Assembly (NCBI GenBank): GCA_032718475.1
Contig: JAUCBJ010007674.1
Span: 1-64,000, forward strand
Source of the DNA: Nemertoderma westbladi
Lineage: Eukaryota > Xenacoelomorpha > Nemertodermatida > Nemertodermatidae
DNA: 64,000 nucleotides
Reading direction: 5' to 3'
The stretch's first letter is position 1; every line of letters begins with the position of its first letter. This document shows, piece by piece, positions 52,101-61,949 of the stretch. Under the pieces are notes generated by a model. The model saw nothing but the letters and a program-made list of their open reading frames with translations, searched no databases and was not told where the DNA came from. Both the position numbers and the translations under genes were made by a program.

Positions 52101-55100
52101 GGTAGTAGTAGACAACAATAGGAGTGTCAAACACAGACACTGGGGTAGTAGTAGACAACAATAGGAGTGTCAAACACAGACACTTAGGTAGTAGTAGACA
52201 ACAATAGGAGTGTCAAACACAGACACTGAGGTAGTAGTAGACAACAATAGGAGTGTCAAACACAGACACTGGGGTAGTAGTAGACAACAATAGGAGTGTC
52301 ACACACAGACACTGAGGTCGTATTAGACAACAATAGGAGTGTCAAACACAGACATTGGGGTAGTAGTAGATAACAATAGGAGTGTCAAACACAGACACTG
52401 GGGTAGTAGTAGACAACAATAGGAGTGTCACACACAGACACTGAGGTCGTATTAGACAACAATAGGAGTGTCAAACACAGACATTGGGGTAGTAGTAGAT
52501 AACAATAGGAGTGTCAAACACAGACACTGGGGTAGTAGTAGACAACAATAGGAGTGTCACACACAGACACTGAGGTCGTATTAGACAACAATAGGAGTGT
52601 CAAACACAGACACTGGGGTAGTAGTAGATAACAATAGGAGTGTCAAACACAGACACTGGGGTAGTAGTAGACAACAATAGGAGTGTCAAACACAGACACT
52701 GAGGTAGTAGTAGACAACAATAGGAGTGTCAAACACAGACACTTAGGTAGTAGTAGACAACAATAGGAGTGTCAAACACAGACACTGAGGTCGTATTAGA
52801 CAACAATAGGAGTGTCAAACACAGACACTGTGGTAGTAGTAGATAACAATAGGAGTGTCAAACACAGACACTGGGGTAGTAGTAGATAACAATAGGAGTG
52901 TCAAACACAGACACTGAGGTAGTAGTAGACAACAATAGGAGTGTCAAACACAGACACTTAGGTAGTAGTAGACAACAATAGGAGTGTCAAACACAGACAC
53001 TGGGGTAGTAGTAGACAACAATAGGAGTGTCAAACACAGACACTGGGGTAGTAGTAGACAACAATAGGAGTGTCAAACACAGACACTGGGGTAGTAGTAG
53101 ACAACAATAGGAGTGTCAAACACAGACACTGGGGTAGTAGTAGACAACAATAGGAGTGTCAAACACAGACACTGAGGTCGTATTAGACAACAATAGGAGT
53201 GTCAAACACAGACACTGTGGTAGTAGTAGATAACAATAGGAGTGTCAAACACAGACACTGAGGTCGTATTAGACAACAATAGGAGTGTCAAACACAGACA
53301 CTGGGGTAGTAGTAGACAACAATAGGAGTGTCAAACACAGACACTGAGGTCGTATTAGACAACAATAGGAGTGTCAAACACAGACACTGTGGTAGTAGTA
53401 GATAACAATAGGAGTGTCAAACACAGACACTGGGGTAGTAGTAGATAACAATAGGAGTGTCAAACACAGACACTGGGGTAGTAGTAGATAACAATAGGAG
53501 TGTCAAACACAGACACTGAGGTAGTAGTAGACAACAATAGGAGTGTCAAACACAGACACTTAGGTAGTAGTAGACAACAATAGGAGTGTCAAACACAGAC
53601 ACTGAGGTCGTATTAGACAACAATAGGAGTGTCAAACACAGACACTGTGGTAGTAGTAGACAACAATAGGAGTGTCAAACACAGACACTGAGGTAGTAGT
53701 AGATAACAATAGGAGTGTCAAACACAGACACTGAGGTCGTATTAGACAACAATAGGAGTGTCAAACACAGACACTGGGGTAGTAGTAGACAACAATAGGA
53801 GTGTCAAACACAGACACTGAGGTAGTAGTAGACAACAATAGGAGTGAAAACACAGACATTGGGGTAGTAGTAGACAACAATAGGAGTGTCAAACACAGAC
53901 ACTGGGGTAGTAGTAGACAACAATAGGAGTGTCAAACACAGACACTGGGGTAGTAGTAGACAACAATAGGAGTGTCACACACAGACACTGAGGTCGTATT
54001 AGACAACAATAGGAGTGTCAAACACAGACACTGGGGTAGTAGTAGACAACAATAGGAGTGTCAAACACAGACACTGGGGTAGTAGTAGACAACAATAGGA
54101 GTGTCAAACACAGACACTGAGGTCGTATTAGACAACAATAGGAGTGTCAAACACAGACACTGAGGTCGTATTAGACAACAATAGGAGTGTCAAACACAGA
54201 CACTGGGGTAGTAGTAGACAACAATAGGAGTGTCAAACACAGACACTGGGGTAGTAGTAGACAACAATAGGAGTGTCAAACACAGACACTGGGGTAGTAG
54301 TAGACAACAATAGGAGTGTCAAACACAGACACTGGGGTAGTAGTAGACAACAATAGGAGTGTCAAACACAGACACTGGGGTAGTAGTAGACAACAATAGG
54401 AGTGTCAAACACAGACACTTAGGTAGTAGTAGACAACAATAGGAGTGTCAAACACAGACACTGAGGTCGTATTAGACAACAATAGGAGTGTCAAACACAG
54501 ACACTGGGGTAGTAGTAGACAACAATAGGAGTGTCAAACACAGACACTGGGGTAGTAGTAGACAACAATAGGAGTGTCAAACACAGACACTGGGGTAGTA
54601 GTAGACAACAATAGGAGTGTCAAACACAGAAACTGGGGTAGTAGTAGACAACAATAGGAGTGTCACACACAGACACTGGGGTAGTATTAGACAACAATAG
54701 GAGTGTCACACACAGACACTGGGGTAGTAGTAGACAACAATAGGAGTGTCAAACACAGACACTTAGGTAGTAGTAGACAACAATAGGAGTGTCAAACACA
54801 GACACTTAGGTAGTAGTAGACAACAATAGGAGTGTCAAACACAGACACTTAGGTAGTAGTAGATAACAATAGGAGTGTCAAACACAGACACTGGGGTAGT
54901 AGTAGACAACAATAGGAGTGTCAAACACAGACACTTAGGTAGTAGTAGATAACAATAGGAGTGTCAAACACAGACACTGGGGTAGTAGTAGACAACAATA
55001 GGAGTGTCAAACACAGACACTTAGGTAGTAGTAGACAACAATAGGAGTGTCAAACACAGACACTGGGGTAGTAGTAGACAACAATAGGAGTGTCAAACAC

Positions 55101-58100
55101 CGACACTGAGGTAGTAGTAGACAGCAATAGGAGTGTCAAACACAGACACTGAGGTAGTAGTAGACAACAATAGGAGTGTCAAACACAGACACTGGGGTAG
55201 TAGTAGATAACAATAGGAGTGTCAAACACAGACACTGAGGTAGTAGTAGATAACAATAGGAGTGTCAAACACAGACACTGGGGTAGTAGTAGACAACAAT
55301 AGGAGTGTCAAACACAGACACTTAGGTAGTAGTAGATAACAATAGGAGTGTCAAACACAGACACTGGGGTAGTAGTAGACAACAATAGGAGTGTCAAACA
55401 CAGACACTTAGGTAGTAGTAGACAACAATAGGAGTGTCAAACACAGACACTGGGGTAGTAGTAGACAACAATAGGAGTGTCAAACACAGACGCCGAGGTA
55501 GTAGTAGATAACAATAGGAGTGCCAAACACAGACACTTAGGTAGTAGTAGATAACAATAGGAGTGTCAAACACAGACACTGGGGTAGTAGTAGACAACAA
55601 TAGGAGTGTCAAACACAGACACTGGGGTAGTAGTAGATAACAATAGGAGTGTCAAACACAGACACTGAGGTAGTAGTAGACAACAATAGGAGTGTCAAAC
55701 ACAGACACTGAGGTAGTAGTAGACAACAATAGGAGTGTCAAACACAGACACTGGGGTAGTAGTAGATAACAATAGGAGTGTCAAACACAGACACTGGGGT
55801 AGTAGTAGACAACAATAGGAGTGTCAAACACAGACACTGGGGTAGTAGTAGACAACAATAGGAGTGTCAAACACAGACACTGAGGTAGTAGTAGACAACA
55901 ATAGGAGTGTCAAACACAGACACTGAGGTCGTATTAGACAACAATAGGAGTGCCAAACACAGACACTGAGGTAGTAGTAGACAACAATAGGAGTGTCAAA
56001 CACAGACACTGGGGTAGTAGTAGATAACAATAGGAGTGTCAAACACAGACATTGGGGTAGTAGTAGACAACAATAGGAGTGTCAAACACAGACACTGAGG
56101 TAGTAGTAGACAACAATAGGAGTGTCAAACACAGACACTGAGGTCGTATTAGACAACAATAGGAGTGTCAAACACAGACACTGGGGTAGTAGTAGACAAC
56201 AATAGGAGTGTCAAACACAGACACTGAGGTAGTAGTAGATAACAATAGGAGTGCCAAACACAGACATTGGGGTAGTAGTAGACAACAATAGGAGTGAAAA
56301 CACAGACACTGGGGTAGTAGTAGATAACAATAGGAGTGTCAAACACAGACACTGAGGTCGTATTAGACAACAATAGGAGTGTCAAACACAGACACTGAGG
56401 TAGTAGTAGATAACAATAGGAGTGTCAAACACAGACACTGGGGTAGTAGTAGACAACAATAGGAGTGTCAAACACAGACACTGGGGTAGTTATAGACAAC
56501 AATAGGAGTGTCAAACACAGACACTGGGGTAGTAGTAGACAACAATAGGAGTGTCAAACACAGACACTGAGGTCGTATTAGACAACAATAGGAGTGTCAA
56601 ACACAGACATTGGGGTAGTAGTAGACAACAATAGGAGTGTCAAACACAGACACTTAGGTAGTAGTAGACAACAATAGGAGTGTCAAACACAGACACTGGG
56701 GTAGTAGTAGACAACAATAGGAGTGTCAAACACAGACACTGGGGTAGTTATAGACAACAATAGGAGTGTCAAACACAGACACTGGGGTAGTAGTAGATAA
56801 CAATAGGAGTGTCAAACACAGACACTGGGGTAGTAGTAGATAACAATAGGAGTGTCAAACACAGACACTGGGGTAGTAGTAGATAACAATAGGAGTGTCA
56901 AACACAGACATTGGGGTAGTAGTAGATAACAATAGGAGTGTCAAACACAGACATTGGGGTAGTAGTAGATAACAATAGGAGTGTCAAACACAGACACTGG
57001 GGTAGTAGTAGATAACAATAGGAGTGAAAACACAGACACTGAGGTAGTAGTAGACAACAATAGGAGTGAAAACACAGACACTGGGGTAGTAGTAGATAAC
57101 AATAGGAGTGTCAAACACAGACACTGAGGTAGTAGTAGACAACAATAGGAGTGTCAAACACAGACACTGGGGTAGTTATAGACAACAATAGGAGTGTCAA
57201 ACACAGACACTGGGGTAGTAGTAGATAACAATAGGAGTGTCAAACACAGACACTGAGGTAGTAGTAGATAACAATAGGAGTGTCAAACACAGACACTGGG
57301 GTAGTAGTAGATAACAATAGGAGTGTCAAACACAGACACTGGGGTAGTTATAGACAACAATAGGAGTGTCAAACACAGACACTGGGGTAGTAGTAGATAA
57401 CAATAGGAGTGTCAAACACAGACACTGGGGTAGTTATAGACAACAATAGGAGTGTCAAACACAGACACTGGGGTAGTAGTAGATAACAATAGGAGTGTCA
57501 AACACAGACACTGGGGTAGTAGTAGATAACAATAGGAGTGTCAAACACAGACACTGGGGTAGTTATAGACAACAATAGGAGTGTCAAACACAGACACTGG
57601 GGTAGTAGTAGATAACAATAGGAGTGTCAAACACAGACACTGGGGTAGTAGTAGACAACAATAGGAGTGTCAAACACAGACACTGAGGTCGTATTAGACA
57701 ACAATAGGAGTGTCAAACACAGACACTGGGGTAGTAGTAGACAACAATAGGAGTGTCAAACACAGACACTGGGGTAGTAGTAGACAACAATAGGAGTGTC
57801 AAACACAGACACTGGGGTAGTAGTAGACAACAATAGGAGTGTCAAACACAGACACTGGGGTAGTAGTAGACAACAATAGGAGTGTCAAACACAGACACTG
57901 AGGTCGTATTAGACAACAATAGGAGTGCCAAACACAGACACTGAGGTAGTAGTAGACAACAATAGGAGTGTCAAACACAGACACTGGGGTAGTAGTAGAT
58001 AACAATAGGAGTGTCAAACACAGACATTGGGGTAGTAGTAGACAACAATAGGAGTGTCAAACACAGACACTGGGGTAGTAGTAGATAACAATAGGAGTGT

Positions 58101-58859
58101 CAAACACAGACACTGGGGTAGTAGTAGATAACAATAGGAGTGTCAAACACAGACACTGGGGTAGTTATAGACAACAATAGGAGTGTCAAACACAGACACT
58201 GGGGTAGTAGTAGACAACAATAGGAGTGTCAAACACAGACACTTAGGTAGTAGTAGATAACAATAGGAGTGTCAAACACAGACACTGGGGTAGTTATAGA
58301 CAACAATAGGAGTGTCAAACACAGACACTGGGGTAGTAGTAGACAACAATAGGAGTGTCAAACACAGACACTGGGGTAGTAGTAGATAACAATAGGAGTG
58401 TCAAACACAGACACTGGGGTAGTAGTAGACAACAATAGGAGTGTCAAACACAGACACTGGGGTAGTAGTAGACAACAATAGGAGTGTCAAACACAGACAC
58501 TTAGGTAGTAGTAGATAACAATAGGAGTGTCAAACACAGACACTGGGGTAGTAGTAGACAACAATAGGAGTGTCAAACACAGACACTGGGGTAGTAGTAG
58601 ACAACAATAGGAGTGTCAAACACAGACACTGAGGTAGTAGTAGACAACAATAGGAGTGCCAAACACAGACACTGAGGTAGTAGTAGACAACAATAGGAGT
58701 GTCAAACACAGACACTTAGGTAGTAGTAGACAACAATAGGAGTGTCAAACACAGACACTGAGGTAGTAGTAGACAACAATAGGAGTGTCAAACACAGACA
58801 CTTAGGTAGTAGTAGACAACAATAGGAGTGTCAAACACAGACACTGAGGTAGTAGTAGA

Positions 58860-59761
58860 TAACAATAGGAGTGAAAACACAGACATTGAGATAGTTGTAG
58901 ACAACAATAGGAGTGTCAAACACAGACACTGAGGTAGTAGTAGACAACAATAGGAGTGTCAAACACAGACACTTAGGTAGTAGTAGACAACAATAGGAGT
59001 GTCAAACACAGACACTGAGGTAGTAGTAGATAACAATAGGAGTGAAAACACAGACATTGAGATAGTTGTAGACAACAATAGGAGTGTCAAACACAGACAC
59101 TGAGGTAGTAGTAGATAACAATAGGAGTGTCAAACACAGACACTGAGGTAGTAGTAGACAACAATAGGAGTGCCAAACACAGACACTGAGGTAGTAGTAG
59201 ACAACAATAGGAGTGTCAAACACAGACACTGGGGTAGTAGTAGACAACAATAGGAGTGTCAAACACAGACACTGAGGTAGTAGTAGACAACAATAGGAGT
59301 GCCAAACACAGACACTGAGGTAGTAGTAGACAACAATAGGAGTGTCAAACACAGACACTTAGGTAGTAGTAGACAACAATAGGAGTGTCAAACACAGACA
59401 CTGAGGTAGTAGTAGATAACAATAGGAGTGAAAACACAGACATTGAGATAGTTGTAGACAACAATAGGAGTGTCAAACACAGACACTGAGGTAGTAGTAG
59501 ATAACAATAGGAGTGTCAAACACAGACACTGTGGTAGTAGTAGATAACAATAGGAGTGTCAAACACAGACACTGAGGTAGTAGTAGACAACAATAGGAGT
59601 GAAAACACAGACATTGAGATAGTTGTAGACAACAATAGGAGTGTCAAACACAGACACTGAGGTAGTAGTAGATAACAATAGGAGTGTCAAACACAGACAC
59701 TGAGGTAGTAGTAGACAACAATAGGAGTGAAAACACAGACATTGAGATAGTTGTAGACAAC
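58860..59761. repeat. Diverged right edge of satellite II
   Basis: The final 900 bp contain repeated 42-bp units with ACATTGAGATAGTTGTAGAC (near 58875, 59050, 59437, 59610 and 59740), a variant not seen elsewhere. The last one is truncated into unique sequence at ACAACCAACTG. This variant has itself been duplicated every four to nine units, so the edge is not simply decaying. Confidence 0.75.
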
Positions 59762-59954
59762 CAACTGTATAGCAAAGCAAATCTTATCTGCTAAACTACA
59801 GTTCACTAAATGTCAGTGCGTCTATGTATCAAAGTATACTTAGTGTAAATGTCCGCTAACTCAATCAATATATTGAGTTAGCGGACATATCCACTATATA
59901 AAAACCGTACCATAAGGTTTTACTTCCGTATTAATTTCGTATTTATTTACTTAC
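59762..59954 (-). other. Ordinary intron 3 sequence at its donor end
   Basis: 193 bp between satellite II and the exon 3 donor. It contains the perfect hairpin described at 59849-59888 and nothing else recognised. Confidence 0.6.
59849..59888. repeat. Perfect 17-bp inverted repeat (hairpin)
   Basis: Arms ATGTCCGCTAACTCAAT (59849-59865) and ATTGAGTTAGCGGACAT (59872-59888) are exact reverse complements around a 6-base loop. There is no T-run after it. It lies in the intron about 66 bp downstream of the exon 3 donor in the gene's direction. It may be a foldback remnant or an RNA hairpin near the splice site. Confidence 0.9.
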
Positions 59955-60115
59955 AGCCATAAACTCTCCAATGTTTATATTTAACCAGACTGCCTCCAAT
60001 ATATCAGCTACATCGAGTACAGAACTAGTCGTCATCTCTCCCCTAGACTCGCCTATCCCAAACAAACAGCGACTTAGTAAGGTTGCTGACTCGATCGACG
60101 TTGACAACTTCGAAC
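59955..60115 (-). CDS. Host gene exon 3: Ser/Thr-rich linker
   Basis: 161 nt on the minus strand. Acceptor TTTTTATTCGATCAG|GTTCG at 60116/60115; donor GGCT|GTAAGT at 59955/59954. It takes one base from exon 2 (A|GT, Ser), is open for 53 further codons and ends in phase 0, as exon 4 requires. The product starts SKLSTSIESATLLSRC and ends with a hydrophobic helix-like DVADILEAVWLNINIGEFMA. No known domain is recognised. Support is the near-perfect GTAAGT donor, the open frame and phase agreement on both sides; it was found by looking for an exon that fits, so it is less independent than exons 1, 2 and 4. The plus-strand open frame at 59971-60174 is its shadow. Confidence 0.62.
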
Positions 60116-60213
60116 CTGATCGAATAAAAAGTCGATTTGTTGTAACTCAATTACAATTTCATAAAACAATATAATGCAATATGTTCAGAAACACTTTGAA
60201 CTCAAAAATGAAA

Positions 60214-60224
60214 CTACAAACAAG
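60214..60224 (+). repeat. 11-bp direct repeat, left flank (target duplication)
   Basis: CTACAAACAAG here is repeated exactly at 61498-61508, immediately outside the inverted-repeat element. An 11-bp duplication would suit a Mutator-like or foldback element. Confidence 0.6.
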
Positions 60225-61497
60225 GGTTACAGACGTTTCGGTCTAAGACGTTTTGGCCTAGGACGTTTCGGCCCAATGAATGGAATACAAGATTTGCTTG
60301 TCGGACGTTTTAGCCCAAATATTCACTTTACTCCCTTAAATAAGCTATTAATAATAAGTTATTCAATATATTTGTTTTGTAGTTGTTACGTTCGTTACTA
60401 GAGGAGTTGTCAGTAGGAACTGATCCACCTGTTTGAAAGTGAATCTATATTATATTTATAAATAATAACTAATGTAATATTATTATTATTTATTAATACA
60501 GTATAAATTTAAACCATACTGTAACTTAGAACAAAGATAGCATATGCTGACAAATTAACTTTAGTATTATGATGATGGGGTTTCCCCGTAAAAAAAACAT
60601 ACGTATTTTAAAATGTGAGTCAATAAATAAAAGTACATCAAATAAAGTACACCGAATTAAAATGATTACTGTAATTTTAATGTTAGACTTAAAAATATAA
60701 TAGATAAGAAATATTCCATTAAAGGGACATTGCTAATAATTATGAGACAGACTGGATGTCATATGGAATGAGATAAAATATATGCGTATTAAATTTACAT
60801 GAAATATATGCGTATTAAATTTAAATTTACATGAAATATATAGGTATTAAAAGGGCCAGAGTGGATGTGAAGTGAAATAAAATAATTATGTATTATAAAA
60901 TCATTATACGTCGTTATCTATGGGTATAAATCATCTATTATCCAGACCATCGAGATGATGAGAGTTATTGTTTCAACAGATCATTAAGACATAGCTGCAA
61001 CACACTGTCCAGCTACAGTACAAGAATTATCAGTTGAGTAATGTTTAAATTAATGAAGTATCTCCAAAATATATCGCAGTTATATATAAAATATATATAT
61101 ATTAAGCCCTTCATGGTTCGTGAAATTGATTCGCTTTGGTAGTACTGTATATTAGCAATGTGGTACTCGAGACCAATACATTTGTTCTGACTTTCATTTT
61201 TTCGGCCGCATAACATAATTGATGGCGAATTGTCTATGGAACCAGAGCACCACATGCAAAATGTTTATTTTATTTCGAAATTAAATAACATTTTCAGAAA
61301 ATATATTTTATTAAGTGTTTGTATGTTATTGTGAAATAATTATAATTTTAATGAATAATTATTATCATATCAAACAAGTTGGCCTTTTCATTCAGTTACA
61401 GCCATGGGCCGAAACGTCCGGGCCGAATCGGCCGGGCCGAAATGTCCGGGCCGAAACGTCCTGGACCGAAACGTCCTAGGCCGAAACGTCTGTATAC
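60225..61497. mobile_element. Non-autonomous inverted-repeat transposon (MITE/foldback-like)
   Basis: About 1.27 kb. The ends are inverted copies: TACAGACGTTTCGG at 60228-60241 and CCGAAACGTCTGTA at 61481-61494. Each end is a run of tandem 14-15-bp units of GGCCGAAACGTCC type: three at the left (60230-60274) plus an isolated copy near 60304, and six at the right (61406-61492). The element is flanked by 11-bp direct repeats. Alternatively, the TA next to CAGACG at both ends could be a Tc1/mariner-type TA duplication (60228-60229 and 61493-61494). No transposase is seen; a minus-strand 80-codon frame (61255-61013) resembles nothing I know. The interior is AT-rich with a repeated AAATATATGCGTATTAAAT segment near 60776-60860. 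Confidence 0.75.
61406..61492. repeat. Subterminal array of six GGCCGAAACGTCC-type units
   Basis: Six consecutive 14-15-bp units (GGGCCGAAACGTCC, GGGCCGAATCGGCC, GGGCCGAAATGTCC and variants), very GC-rich in AT-rich surroundings. The left end carries the inverted form. Such subterminal repeats are often transposase binding sites. Confidence 0.85.
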
Positions 61498-61508
61498 CTA
61501 CAAACAAG
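61498..61508 (+). repeat. 11-bp direct repeat, right flank (target duplication)
   Basis: CTACAAACAAG, identical to 60214-60224; see the inverted-repeat element. Confidence 0.6.
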
Positions 61509-61949
61509 TACCTTTGAAGAACCCTAAGAATTTATGTGATATTTAATGTGGATGTAACTTTCATACCTGCAAATATTTTTGTTAAGTATAAAAATACTCA
61601 ATACAGGTTAATTTGTTATTAACCTGTATAACGATGTTATTTGGTACATTTTGATCCTTAAAATAGGGATAGTTTCAATGACCTTTTGGCACTCTTACAT
61701 AGTTTAACGGGTTAAATAAATAATTAATGAATTAAATGTAATAATTAATTAACCACACGTAATAATGGATATTCTGCATGATAAACATCCGGGTCCGACT
61801 TCTCCAAAGGTCCGCCTTACTAAACTTAAATGAGGAACTTTCTGTGCTAGAGGATGTAGATATTACAGGGGTAACTACACAAGGAGACCCTCTAGTGATG
61901 TTGACGATCTAGTGATGCAACCCTTCAAGAGGAGTATATTTCCAGAAAA
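61509..61949. other. AT-rich intron sequence, no clear feature
   Basis: No coding potential recognised up to about 61770. From 61770 onward the base composition becomes more even and may be a badly decayed upstream part of the retrotransposon fragment that is recognisable from 61950, but I cannot align it to a known motif. Confidence 0.4.

Larger units (their letters stand above)
16971..59761. repeat. Satellite II, right block (about 1,000 copies of a 42/43-bp unit)
   Basis: Same 42/43-bp unit and orientation as the left block, uninterrupted for about 42.8 kb. The first seven bases are the 3' copy of the CR1 target duplication. The plus strand is purine-rich (29 of 43 bases in the standard unit). 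Variants cluster by region: TGTGGTAG mostly 20-30 kb, GGAGCGTC 33.5-45 kb, CACTTAGG 45.5-59 kb, GAGGTCGTATTAG 49.6-58 kb, GGTAGTTATAG 56.4-58.4 kb, and TTGAGATAGTTGTAG at the right edge. No spacers, inversions or gene remnants are seen inside. The many 70-115-residue minus-strand open frames (TPIVVYYY..., LLLLSTTT...) arise where 42- and 43-bp units happen to keep frame and are not genes. Confidence 0.97.
4702..59954 (-). other. Host gene intron 3 (about 55.3 kb), filled with satellite II and a CR1 element
   Basis: Donor GGCT|GTAAGT at 59954 (minus strand) and acceptor TTGCAG at 4702 join exon 3 and exon 4 in phase 0. Of about 55,250 bases, about 49,890 are satellite II and 5,095 are the CR1-like element. 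Only about 73 bp at the acceptor side and about 193 bp at the donor side are ordinary intron sequence. No other exon is seen inside. Confidence 0.65.

Noticed and set aside
4775-59761. Dozens of 60-118-residue open frames in satellite II (LLLLSTTT, TPIVVYYY, VVVDNNRSENTDT patterns)
   Set aside because: They are translations of the tandem 42/43-bp unit and exist wherever unit lengths keep frame. No start context, domain or conservation argues for a protein.
4775-59761. A let-7 microRNA gene in the satellite
   Set aside because: Only the first 11 bases match let-7; the remaining bases differ and no complementary arm to form a precursor hairpin is seen. Kept only as a target-site or seed-mimic observation.
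59971-60174. Plus-strand 67-residue open frame with a TATATAAA-like box at about 59894 upstream
   Set aside because: It is the complement of host exon 3, which has splice sites and phase agreement on the minus strand. The AT-rich box is not convincing on its own.
60174-60401. Plus-strand 75-residue open frame
   Set aside because: It runs across the boundary of the inverted-repeat element and reads its tandem terminal units (RRFGLRRFGLGRFG); no domain.
61013-61255. Minus-strand 80-residue open frame inside the inverted-repeat element
   Set aside because: No recognised family, very AT-rich hydrophobic C-terminus. Exons 2 and 3 join in phase without it, so it is not needed as an exon.
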